Part shown: one piece after another, positions 54,473 through 62,477 of the stretch
Layout: each line of letters starts with the position of its first letter
Numbering within the stretch: position 1 is the first letter of the stretch
Assembly (NCBI GenBank): GCA_900102115.1
Contig: FNAW01000009.1
Span: forward strand, 1-64,000
Direction of reading: 5' to 3'
From: Blastococcus fimeti
GTDB lineage: Bacteria; Actinomycetota; Actinomycetes; Mycobacteriales; Geodermatophilaceae
Length of the DNA stretch: 64,000 nucleotides
Translations under genes and position numbers: made by a program
Notes under the pieces: generated by a model
The model's input: the letters and a program-made list of their open reading frames with translations, nothing else
Told to the model about the DNA's origin: nothing
Databases searched by the model: none

Positions 54473-55093
54473 ATGGCCGATCAGGCCGTCTATCCGTCGT
54501 CCGCCGGTTCCGAGAACGGCCGGGCCACCAGCCGGTGGCGCACCGTCGACATCGTCGTCACCGCCGTCCTCGGCGTCGCCTTCGGCGTCGTCTTCTGGGC
54601 GTGGGGGCTGCTCTGGGCCGCGCTCGACGCACCGTTCACCGCGTTCCCGCCCGGCCAGGCCGTCATGTACGGCGTCTGGCTGCTGCCGGCCGTGCTGGCC
54701 CCGCTGATCGTCCGCAAGGCCGGTGCCGGCCTGTTCGCCGAGTTCCTCGCCGCGGTGGTCTCCGCCCTGCTCGGGTCGGCGTGGGGCACGCTCGTGCTGC
54801 TCCAGGGGCTGGTGCAGGGCGTGGGTGGCGAGGTCGGCTTCGCCGCGTTCGGCTACCGCCGCTGGGGCTGGCCGCAGGCGCTGCTCGCGGCGCTCGGCGC
54901 CGGCATCGCCGCCGCGCTGTTCGACCTGGTCAACTACTACGCCGACTGGGCCGGCACCTGGCAGCTGAGCTACGTCGCCCTCGTGGCGGTCAGCACCATG
55001 GTGATCGCGGGCGCCGGCGGCATGTCGCTGCGGCGGTCCCTCGGCGCGACCGGCGCGCTCTCGGCCTTCCCGGCCGGCCGCACACGGGTCTGA
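54473..55093 (+). CDS. ykoE: YkoE-type ECF transporter S component (thiamine precursor)
   Basis: A 206-residue membrane protein with five or six TM helices, resembling YkoE, the substrate-binding component for the thiamine precursor hydroxymethylpyrimidine (HMP) or thiamine. Recognisable stretches are VVTAVLGVAFGVVFWAWGLL, GLFAEFLAAVVSALLGSAWG and FDLVNYYADW. ATG 54473 has GGAGG seven bases upstream. The TPP riboswitch ahead and the ATPase fragment after it support the assignment. It needs the YkoD ATPase and YkoC permease, and here YkoD is broken, so its function depends on another ECF ATPase, if any. Confidence 0.87.
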   Translation: MADQAVYPSSAGSENGRATSRWRTVDIVVTAVLGVAFGVVFWAWGLLWAALDAPFTAFPPGQAVMYGVWLLPAVLAPLIVRKAGAGLFAEFLAAVVSALLGSAWGTLVLLQGLVQGVGGEVGFAAFGYRRWGWPQALLAALGAGIAAALFDLVNYYADWAGTWQLSYVALVAVSTMVIAGAGGMSLRRSLGATGALSAFPAGRTRV

Positions 55094-55557
55094 CCACGCT
55101 CGACGGCACGGCGGTCGGCGCCGGGCCGGCCACCGTGCGGCTCGCCGGCTGGGGGTTCCGCTACGCCAGCCGGCGCGCCTGGGCCGCGCGCGACGTCGAC
55201 CTGCGGGTCGAACCCGGGGAACGGGTGCTGCTCACCGGCGCCTCGGGCGCGGGCAAGTCCACCCTGCTGCACGCCCTCGCCGGGCTGCTCGGGGCGGACG
55301 AGGGCGAACAGCTCGGCGAGATGACCGTCGGCGGGCAGCAGCCGGGTCGGGCCCGGGCCGGGACGGCGGTGGTCTTCCAGGATCCCGACGCCCAGCTCGT
55401 GATGACCCGCGCCGGTGACGACGTCGCCTTCGGGCTGGAGAACGCCGGCCTGCCGCCGGACCGGATCTGGCCGGCGGTCGACGCGGCGCTCGACGCGGTC
55501 GGCTTCCCGTACGGCCGCGAACGCGCCACGGCCGCGCTCTCCGGCGGTCAGAAGCGT
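55090..55557 (+). pseudogene. ykoD: Truncated YkoD-type ECF ATPase
   Basis: An ATPase with Walker A TGASGAGKSTLL and Q-loop VFQDPDAQLVM, and a signature motif ALSGGQKR at about its end. After GGQK(R) the normal sequence stops: the expected RLALA, Walker B, second ATPase half (YkoD is usually ~450-500 residues with two ATPase domains) and YkoC permease are missing. The break falls about 55551-55560 and is followed at once by an antisense acyl-CoA dehydrogenase fragment. Start is unclear: the frame is open from CTG 55090 (overlapping the ykoE stop), and GTG 55135 is an internal possibility. Confidence 0.8.
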
Positions 55558-56448
55558 CATGTTGACCATCTCGATGATGGCCGGGACGCCACGGCCGGGC
55601 TCGCCCACCAGCCATCCCGTCGTCCCGTCGAACTCCACCTCGCTGGAGGCGTTCGACCGGTCGCCGAGCTTGTCCTTCAGACGTTGCACGTGGAACACGT
55701 TGCGCTCGCCGTCGGGCAGCACCCGCGGGACCAGGAAGCAGGAGACCCCCTCGTCCAGCTGCGCCAGCACCAGGAACAGGTCGCTCATCGGCGCCGAGGT
55801 GAACCACTTGTGGCCGGTCAGCCGGTAGCTCCCGTCCGGCTGCGGGACGGCGCGGGTGGTGTTGGCCCGCACGTCGGACCCACCCTGCTTCTCGGTCATG
55901 CCCATGCCGGCGACCAGCCCGCGCTTGCCCGCGGGATCGGTCAGCCCGAACTCGTAGGCCGACGCCGTGAGCCCCGGTTCGAAGCGGGCCGCCAGCTCCG
56001 GCGACCGGCGCAGGGCCGGGACGACGGCATAGGTCATGGTCGTGGGGCAGCCGTGGCCCATCTCGACCTGCGTCCAGCCCAGGTAGCCCACGGCCCGCCG
56101 GACGTGGGCGTGCGCATCGCCGTCCGCGGCCGCCCGCCACGGTGCGCCGGCCAGGCCGTTCTCCACCGCGGTCCGCATCAGCTCGTGCCAGGCCGGGTGG
56201 AACTCCACCTCGTCGATCCGGTGCCCGTAGCGGTCGTGGGTCCGGAGCCGGGGTGGGTGCTCGTTCGCCAGCCGGCCCCACTCCTGGGCCTGCTCGCTGC
56301 CTGCGAGCCGGCCCAGCCCGGCGAGCGAGTCCAGCGTCGCGCGATCGGCGTGCCGGACGCACGCCTCCGCCAGCGCGGCGTCCCCGGCGATCGGGTCGTG
56401 GCCGGTCAACGGCGGGACCTGGTTGGTCACCTCGTGGGTCGCGGGCAT
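55558..56448 (-). pseudogene. Truncated AidB-like acyl-CoA dehydrogenase
   Basis: The N-terminal ~297 residues of an AidB-type acyl-CoA dehydrogenase (full length about 540). Start ATG 56448, THEVTNQVPPLTGHDPIAGD, MTEKQGGSDVRANTT and TGHKWFTSAPMSDLF are intact; the last family sequence is GVPAIIEMVN. Then the frame runs into antisense ykoDE DNA, adding about 195 unrelated residues before a stop at 54970. The catalytic and FAD-binding C-terminal half is gone. The protein is almost certainly inactive. It meets the ykoD break head-on at about 55555. Confidence 0.82.
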
Positions 56449-56653
56449 GGTCCGCACCGTACGACCCACGGCCACGGACTGCGCCGGATCGGAACGTCAT
56501 GTGACGGCCCATCTACGCAGGGAAGTCAAGTTGAAAGCGATCGTTACTCTCCGCGTTCACCCGTTCGGATGTGAGCCAGGACACTCCGAGCTCTGAAACC
56601 CTCGCGTCCGCAGTTCTGGCGTGCGAGACGGACGGGTTCATAGCGTCCGCCGC

Positions 56654-57685
56654 GTGACGGGCCACCTGGGGATCGACGACGGCCGGGCGCTGCCTGCCGT
56701 CGGCCGCTCCTGGGCACGCCGCCTCCTCGTCTCCGGCGTCCTGGGCGCGGGGGTGTACGCCGGCCTCGCCCTGGCCGCCGACGTGGCGAGCGCGGACGAA
56801 CCGGTCCCGGCCGCTCCCGTGGAGCAGACCGCCCCGGTGCCCGAACCGGCCGGTGGCGAGCCCGGCACCGCTCCCGCGCCGTCGGCCGGTGAGCCCGGCA
56901 CGGTGCCGACCGCCCCGGCCACGGCGGGGTCGGGCAGCAGCGTCAGCACGGTCGAGCAGTCCTCCACCGCCGACGCCGCAGCCCCCGAGGGCACCGGCAC
57001 GACCACGACGACCACCACCACGACGACGACCACCACCACGGCCGACGGCGCGACGGTCACCGTCGCCACGGTCTCGAGCACCACCTCCGGCACGTCCGCT
57101 CCGGCGCAGCCGGCGCCGAGCGCACCGTCGTGCGGTGCAGCTCCCGACGTGAGCGCCCCGTGCGCCGCGGCTCCGCCGGCGTCCGCGCCGGTGACGGCCG
57201 CCCCGGCGCCCGCGGACACCCCCGCCGGCGGCTCCACCGCCGCCCCGGAGCTGGCGCCGACGACGGCAGCGGGCCAGACCACGAGCGCGACCACGAGCAC
57301 GACCAAGGCCGCGACCACGAGCAAGGCCGCGAGCAAGGCGGCGCCGTCCCGCGTCTCCGAGCCGGTCCGCTCCGCGGCGGCTCCGGTCGCCCCGCCGGCT
57401 GCGCCGCAGTCGGTGGGCACCCCTCAGCTCCCCGCGGAGCCGGCCGCTCCGCCGCAGCCGCTCTCCGCGCCCGCACCAGCCGCCCCGGTCGCAGCCGGCG
57501 CGCCCACGGGCTGCGGGCTCCAGAGCGGCGGCCCGGGCAGCCCTGCCGGCGGCGGGGCCACCGGCGCAGCCATCCTGCCGGCCACCCCGGCCCCCATCGT
57601 CCTGACCCTCAGCGCCGGACGCAGCGCCCCGCTCGAGGGGTCCATCGGCGGCCCGGTCGCCGACACGGGTTCCCGGCCCGACTGA
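56654..57685 (+). CDS. Secreted Ala/Pro/Thr-rich low-complexity protein
   Basis: A 343-residue exported protein. The signal peptide is RSWARRLLVSGVLGAGVYAG then LALAADVASA, with cleavage likely after ASA. The mature part is disordered: Ala, Pro, Thr and Ser make up most of it, with a run of 14 threonines near residues 115-128 and no globular domain. Two Cys pairs occur (PSCGAA/APCAAA and GCGLQ). No sorting signal or TM at the C terminus. It may be a cell-wall-spanning or surface coat protein. It lies upstream of the triple-repeat surface protein and sortase. GTG 56654 is preferred; GTG 56621 is possible. Confidence 0.65.
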   Translation: MTGHLGIDDGRALPAVGRSWARRLLVSGVLGAGVYAGLALAADVASADEPVPAAPVEQTAPVPEPAGGEPGTAPAPSAGEPGTVPTAPATAGSGSSVSTVEQSSTADAAAPEGTGTTTTTTTTTTTTTTADGATVTVATVSSTTSGTSAPAQPAPSAPSCGAAPDVSAPCAAAPPASAPVTAAPAPADTPAGGSTAAPELAPTTAAGQTTSATTSTTKAATTSKAASKAAPSRVSEPVRSAAAPVAPPAAPQSVGTPQLPAEPAAPPQPLSAPAPAAPVAAGAPTGCGLQSGGPGSPAGGGATGAAILPATPAPIVLTLSAGRSAPLEGSIGGPVADTGSRPD

Positions 57686-57868
57686 CGCCGGCCGCCTGCG
57701 CAGCCGCCCCCTCAGTCCCGGTGTGCCACGGGGGGCGCATCACGACCCAGTGCGGCTGCCCCGCTCGTACCACCCACTCGCAACACCGCAGTCAACCGCG
57801 CGCCCATCCATGGCTCTGTGGCACGCGGCGCACCGCTCCACCCACCCACTCACCCAGAACGGACAGCG

Positions 57869-59248
57869 ATGAGACGATCAGTGCGCAATGGCCTCGCCAT
57901 TGCCGGTATGGCCGGGGGGATCTTCCTCCTCGGCGACGCAGTGGCGGGCGCGTCGACCGACGCGACCGCGACGGGCGACATCACCTCCACGACGGCGGGC
58001 CAGTCCGGTGACGCGGACAGCACCAACGTCCAGGGCGTGAACGCCAGCAACGACGTCGAGAACGACGCCGAGACCGGTGACATCGACGCCGGCGGCGGCA
58101 GCCCGTCCGTCGGCGTGGTCGCCGGCAACGGCAACACCGTCGAGGCCGGCAGCGTCAAGGGCGACGTCACGGCGTCGCAGAACGTGACGACCGTCGTGAA
58201 CATCGCGGTCGAGGCCAACGGCGGCACGGTCAGCGGCAGCAACAACGCCGCTGCGGGCAACGGTGCGACCAACACCGCGAACGCCTCGGGCAGCATCGAC
58301 TCGACCACTGCCGGTGGCAGCGGCAAGCACGGTGACGCCGACAGCACCAACGTCCAGGGCGTCAACGCCAGCAACGACGTCGAGAACGACGCCGAGACCG
58401 GCGACATCGACGCCAGCGGCGGCAACCCGTCCGTCGGCGTCGCGGCGGGCAACGGCAACGACCTCGAGGCCGGCAGCTACAAGGGCGACGTCGAGGCCGA
58501 CCAGGACGTCGACACCGAGGTCAACATCGACGTCGAGGCCAACGGCGGCGACGTCGAGGGCAGCAACAACGCCGCGGCCGGCAACGGTGCGGACAACGAG
58601 GCGAACGCCGAGGGCACCATCGACTCGGTGACCGCTGGGGGCTCCGGCAGGCACGGTGACTCCGACAGCACCAACGTCCAGGGCGTGAACGCCAGCAACG
58701 GCGTGGAGAACGACGCCGAGACCGGCGACATCGACGCCGATGGCGGCAGCCCCGTCATCGACGTGGTGGCCGGCAACGGCAACACGCTGTACTGCTCGTC
58801 GGTGAAGGGTGACGTGATCTGCAACCAGAACATCAACGTCATCATCAACATCATCGCCGAGGCCAACGGCGGAACGGTGACCTGCTCGAACAACGCGGCC
58901 GCGGGCAACGCGGCTGAGTGGGTCTGCAAGCTGCCGGACAGCAAGCCCGCCCCGGCCCCGGCTCCGGCCCCGGCCCCGGCCCCGGCCCCGGCCGCGCCGG
59001 TTGCTCACCACCACCACGACGACTGCCCCGAGCACGCGGCCGTCGCGCCGGTTGCCAAGCCCGTCGTCCACCAGGCGGCGGTCCGTTCCGCGGCTCCCGT
59101 CAAGGCGATGAGCAGCGCCCAGCCCACGTCCCAGCTGGCCTACACCGGCTCCGACGTGTCGCTCCCGCTGACGGTGGGTCTGCTGACCCTCACCGCCGGC
59201 CTGGGCCTGGGTGTCGCCACCCGTCGCCGCGAGGCGCAGGCGGCCTGA
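57869..59248 (+). CDS. Triple-repeat cell-wall protein with LAYTG sorting signal
   Basis: A 459-residue surface protein. A signal peptide (RNGLAIAGMAGGIFLLGDAV, cut near AGA/ST) is followed by three tandem repeats with an exact 108-residue period: STNVQGVNAS starts at residues 51, 159 and 267, and AGNGN recurs at 85, 193 and 301. Each repeat ends with an EANGG...SNNAAAGN block and is Asn/Gly/Asp-rich, like a beta-solenoid or amyloid-type fold. Only repeat 3 has cysteines (309, 318, 339, 353). A proline-alanine stalk, HHHHDD, then LAYTG (423-427), a TM helix and a basic tail follow, as in sortase substrates. Function unknown; adhesion or coat is inferred. Confidence 0.85.
   Translation: MRRSVRNGLAIAGMAGGIFLLGDAVAGASTDATATGDITSTTAGQSGDADSTNVQGVNASNDVENDAETGDIDAGGGSPSVGVVAGNGNTVEAGSVKGDVTASQNVTTVVNIAVEANGGTVSGSNNAAAGNGATNTANASGSIDSTTAGGSGKHGDADSTNVQGVNASNDVENDAETGDIDASGGNPSVGVAAGNGNDLEAGSYKGDVEADQDVDTEVNIDVEANGGDVEGSNNAAAGNGADNEANAEGTIDSVTAGGSGRHGDSDSTNVQGVNASNGVENDAETGDIDADGGSPVIDVVAGNGNTLYCSSVKGDVICNQNINVIINIIAEANGGTVTCSNNAAAGNAAEWVCKLPDSKPAPAPAPAPAPAPAPAAPVAHHHHDDCPEHAAVAPVAKPVVHQAAVRSAAPVKAMSSAQPTSQLAYTGSDVSLPLTVGLLTLTAGLGLGVATRRREAQAA
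57992..58925 (+). repeat. Three tandem 324-bp coding repeats in the surface protein
   Basis: Three units of 108 codons (about 57986-58300, 58301-58624 and 58625-58928) encode the repeats described for the protein. Identity at the DNA level is visibly high in the STNVQGVNASN...ENDAETGDID block. Such direct repeats allow unit gain or loss by recombination. Confidence 0.8.
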
Positions 59249-59255
59249 CAAGGCG

Positions 59256-59293
59256 CCGGCCCGCCGCTCCGGTCACTCGGAGCGGCGGGCCGG
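59256..59293 (+). terminator. 16-bp stem-loop terminator after the surface-protein gene
   Basis: CCGGCCCGCCGCTCCG at 59256-59271 pairs perfectly with 59278-59293 across a 6-base loop GTCACT. It separates the surface-protein gene from the sortase gene, so the abundant product and its enzyme may be expressed at different levels. Confidence 0.9.
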
Positions 59294-59427
59294 ACTCCAC
59301 CCTGGGACGTCGTCTGCCGGTTGCCTCCGGCAGGCGGCGTCCCGCCTCGTTCCACCCGTTTCCACCCATCGGGTTCCCGGCCCGCTCTACCCGCGCCGGC
59401 GCCCCACGACACGGACAGGGGACCAGA

Positions 59428-60309
59428 GTGCACGGGACAGCGGAGCGCGACACGCCCGGGACGGCGGCGCCGGACCCCACCGTCCCCGCCCGTCGCACGG
59501 GCGCCGACCGGCTGCGGACGGTCGGCCGCGGGATCAGCCAGACGCTGATCACCGTCGGACTGGTCGCCCTGCTCTTCGTCGGCTACCAGCTCTGGATCAC
59601 CGACCTGCTCGCCGCCCGCGCCCAGGACCAGCTCGCCGGGCAGATCCAGGAACAGTGGGCCGACTCGGCGACGGTCGACCCGCCCGCCGACTCCCCGCCG
59701 GCCGACTCCCCCACCGTCGAGCCGCCGACCGGCGCCTCCCCGGTGGCCCCGCCGGCGCACACCCCCGGCGCCATCCAGGCCGACATCGGCGACCCCTTCG
59801 CCATCCTGCACATCCCGCGGCTGGGCGAGGACTACTCGCGGGTGGTCGTCGAGGGCGCCTCGGAGGTCCAGCTGGAGCGGGGGCCCGGTCACTACGTGAA
59901 CACGGCGATGCCCGGCCAGCAGGGCAACTTCGCCGTCGCCGGCCACCGGGTGGGCCGCGGCTCGCCGTTCCTCGACCTGGACCGCATGCGGCCCGGTGAC
60001 CCGATCGTCGTCGAGACCGACGACTCCTGGTTCGTCTACCGCGTCCTCGGCGACGCGGACACGGGCGACTTCGACGGCGACCCCAGCGGCATCCCCGGCC
60101 GGCAGATCGTGCGCCCGTCGCAGGTCGCGGTCATCTCCCCGACCCCGGGCGGGCCGGCCACGGGCGAGGCGTCGGGCGCCTACCTGACGCTGACCACCTG
60201 CCACCCGAAGTACTCGGCCCAGCAGCGCCTGATCATCCACGCGCGGCTCGACGGCGCACCGCTGAGCAAGGCCGCTGCGCCCGACGGCCCGAGCGCCCTG
60301 CTGGGCTGA
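59428..60309 (+). CDS. Class E sortase
   Basis: A 293-residue transpeptidase that cuts LAxTG-type sorting signals and joins proteins to the cell wall. After an N-terminal cytoplasmic tail and one TM helix (ISQTLITVGLVALLFVGYQLW), a Pro-rich stalk leads to the sortase domain: catalytic His in FAVAGHRVG, catalytic Cys in LTTCHPKYSAQQRL, and the conserved Arg in RLIIHARL. GTG 59428 has GGGGA upstream. The nearest substrate is the LAYTG protein just before it; class E enzymes are known to prefer LAxTG. Confidence 0.9.
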   Translation: MHGTAERDTPGTAAPDPTVPARRTGADRLRTVGRGISQTLITVGLVALLFVGYQLWITDLLAARAQDQLAGQIQEQWADSATVDPPADSPPADSPTVEPPTGASPVAPPAHTPGAIQADIGDPFAILHIPRLGEDYSRVVVEGASEVQLERGPGHYVNTAMPGQQGNFAVAGHRVGRGSPFLDLDRMRPGDPIVVETDDSWFVYRVLGDADTGDFDGDPSGIPGRQIVRPSQVAVISPTPGGPATGEASGAYLTLTTCHPKYSAQQRLIIHARLDGAPLSKAAAPDGPSALLG

Positions 60310-60321
60310 CCGCCGGCCCGC

Positions 60322-61605
60322 TCAGGCGGGCGGACCACCGACCAGCAGCTCGCGCAGCAGGTGCAGCGCCATCGTGACGGATCGGTCCCGCACCGCCGCC
60401 CGGGACCCGCGCAGCCGCAGCGCCCGCGACAGACGCGCGTCGGGGCCGACGACGCACACGTGCACGGTGCCGACCGGCTTGTCGGCGGTGCCACCACCGG
60501 GCCCGGCGACGCCGGTGATCCCGACGCCGACGTCGGCACCGAAGCGCGCGCGGGCGCCGTCGGCCAGCGCGGCGGCCACCTCGGCGCTCACGGCGCCGTG
60601 TTCGGCCAGAACGGTGGCCGGCACGTCGAGCAGGTCCTCCTTGGCGCTGTTCGCGTAGGCCGCCACCCCGCCCAGGAGGAACGCCGAGGAACCGGCTCGA
60701 GCGCTCAGCCGGGCGGCGAGCAGACCGCCGGTGCACGACTCCGCGGTCGCGACGGTGAGCCCCCGCCCGGTCAGCGCGTCGGTCACGACGGCGTCGAGGT
60801 CCGGTCCGGTGGAGAAGATCGTGTCGCCGTGCCGCTCGGTGAGCACCTCCAGCAGCCGGTCGTAGGCCGGCTGCGCATCCGGGCCGAACCGGGTGACGAT
60901 CTCCAGCTCGCCCTCGCGCAGGCACGTGGTGACCTCCAGGCCGCCCAGCCGGTCCTCCGCGTCGCGCAGGGTGGCGGCCAGCTGCGCCTCGAGCGTCCCC
61001 CACATCCGCACCGTCTCCTGGCGCAGCTCGGGGACGTCGGTGAGCAGTGCCGCGACCGGGCCGGCGGCGAGCGCCCCGGGCCACATGCCCTGCAGCTCGC
61101 CGGGCGGCCCGGGGAGGACCAGGACGACGGGCCCGCCCCGGCCGTCCGCCGGCGGGACGACCAGGCCCGGGGCCGTGCCCACCGGCTCGAGCACGGTGGC
61201 GCCCGCGGGCACCCGGGCCTGCTTCCGGACGCCGGCCGCCGTGGAGCCGGCGTCGGCCCGCCACCGGCGCATCGCCATGAGCCGCTCGACGACGGCGGCG
61301 ATCCGCCGCTCGAGCTCCTCGTCCACCGCGGACGGGCGCCCCTGGAAGGCCCCGACCACCTCCGCGGTCAGGTCGTCGGCCGTGGGCCCGAGGCCGCCGG
61401 TGGTGACCACGAGCGGGACGCCGGTGCCGGCCAGGAAGGCCAGCGCGTCGCGCAGGTCGTCGGGGCGGTCGCCGACCACCACCACGTGCCCGACGTCCAC
61501 GCCCAGCTCGCGCAACCGCTCGGCCAGCCACGGCCCGTTGGCGTCGGCGACGCGGCCGGTGAGGACTTCGGTCCCGGTGACGACGATGCCGGCGCGGATG
61601 CTCAC
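60322..61605 (-). CDS. cinA: CinA-family competence/damage-inducible protein
   Basis: A 427-residue CinA protein with two domains: an N-terminal COG1058/MoCF-like part (IVVTGTEVLTGRVADANGPW; TTGGLGPTADDLTAEVV) and a C-terminal nicotinamide-nucleotide amidase (TVATAESCTGGLLAARL; GVGITGVAGPGGGTADKPVG, in which the serine/tyrosine/lysine amidase set lies). It recycles NMN to nicotinic acid mononucleotide and may act in competence or damage response. Start GTG 61605. Convergent with the sortase gene. Confidence 0.9.
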   Translation of the reverse strand: MSIRAGIVVTGTEVLTGRVADANGPWLAERLRELGVDVGHVVVVGDRPDDLRDALAFLAGTGVPLVVTTGGLGPTADDLTAEVVGAFQGRPSAVDEELERRIAAVVERLMAMRRWRADAGSTAAGVRKQARVPAGATVLEPVGTAPGLVVPPADGRGGPVVLVLPGPPGELQGMWPGALAAGPVAALLTDVPELRQETVRMWGTLEAQLAATLRDAEDRLGGLEVTTCLREGELEIVTRFGPDAQPAYDRLLEVLTERHGDTIFSTGPDLDAVVTDALTGRGLTVATAESCTGGLLAARLSARAGSSAFLLGGVAAYANSAKEDLLDVPATVLAEHGAVSAEVAAALADGARARFGADVGVGITGVAGPGGGTADKPVGTVHVCVVGPDARLSRALRLRGSRAAVRDRSVTMALHLLRELLVGGPPA

Positions 61606-61721
61606 CCGCCCGACCCTAGGACGGCGGTCCCCGGTGCGCCCGGCCCCCCGCCCACGGGCCCCCGGATACCGTGCGGGGACGGCCGGCCCCTCCGGCCGGT
61701 CGACCAGAGCGAGGAGGACCC

Positions 61722-62465
61722 GTGAGTTCGCCGACCGACCCTCAGCCGCCCGCCGAGCCCACGGTCCCGGCGCAGCCGACCACGCAGGAGATCCCCGTGG
61801 CGACCCCGGCTGCCGGCCAGCCCGCGGGCCCCGCCGCGACACCGGCCGCGACTCCCCAGCAGCTGCCCCCGCACCCCGCCGCCACCACGCCCACTCCGGT
61901 GCCGACCGTCCAGAAGACCGGCCCGGTCGGCTTCGTCCCTGGCCTCCCCGGCCAGCTCCCCCCGCCCCCGCCACCGGCCGCTCCCGCCCCCGCGGAGACG
62001 CCCGCGACCGCGACCTCGGCCTGGCCCGCCTCCCTGGAGACCGGTCCGGTGCCGCCCGCCGAGGAGCCGGTCGACGGGGAGTCAGCGCCGCCGGCACGGG
62101 AGGCCCGCGACCGGACGGCGCTGCGGACCCTGGGGCTGGTCGCCGCCGCCCTGGTGCTGCTCGAGCTCGGGCTGGGCCTGCGGTTCGGCGGCGAGTCGTT
62201 CTGGTCGGACATCCCGCTCTGGTCGGCCTTCGCCACCGTCTGCGCCGCCCTGGGGCTGGCCGGTGCCGCCGGACTGCTGCCCGGAGGCCGCCGGCCGGGC
62301 GCCGCCACCACCTGGCGGATCGCGGCGGCCGGCCTGGTGGGGCTCGCCGTCTTCTGGCTGCTGGTGGTGCTGCCCGTCGTCGCCAGCGACCGCGGCTTCC
62401 TGCTCACCGCCGCGCTGGGGTGCCTCGGTGCCGCGCTCTGGACGGGTCCGGCCCGCACCCGCTGA
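61722..62465 (+). CDS. Proline-rich membrane protein of unknown function
   Basis: A 247-residue protein. The N-terminal ~125 residues are Pro/Ala/Thr-rich and disordered, cytoplasmic by the positive-inside rule. Four TM helices follow (TLGLVAAALVLLELGLGL; WSAFATVCAALGLAGAAG; IAAAGLVGLAVFWLLVVLPV; LLTAALGCLGAALW). GTG 61722 has GAGGAGG eight bases upstream, a strong site. I do not recognise the family. It converges on the Ser/Thr kinase gene. Confidence 0.65.
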   Translation: MSSPTDPQPPAEPTVPAQPTTQEIPVATPAAGQPAGPAATPAATPQQLPPHPAATTPTPVPTVQKTGPVGFVPGLPGQLPPPPPPAAPAPAETPATATSAWPASLETGPVPPAEEPVDGESAPPAREARDRTALRTLGLVAAALVLLELGLGLRFGGESFWSDIPLWSAFATVCAALGLAGAAGLLPGGRRPGAATTWRIAAAGLVGLAVFWLLVVLPVVASDRGFLLTAALGCLGAALWTGPARTR

Positions 62466-62477
62466 CCGGACGGGCGG

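Noticed and set aside
54970..55557. The 195-residue tail that continues the AidB-like frame past its break
   Set aside because: It is antisense ykoD/ykoE sequence that happens to stay open; it does not resemble an acyl-CoA dehydrogenase.
51430..56574. A 1,714-codon rightward open frame overlapping several genes
   Set aside because: High G+C makes stop codons rare in off frames. It runs antisense to GNAT, SDR and others and its sequence is low-complexity Arg/Gly/Pro; only the part encoding the ykoD fragment is meaningful.
57869..59248. Curli or ice-binding protein assignment for the triple-repeat protein
   Set aside because: Composition is suggestive, but the 108-residue period and motifs match neither family closely enough to name it.
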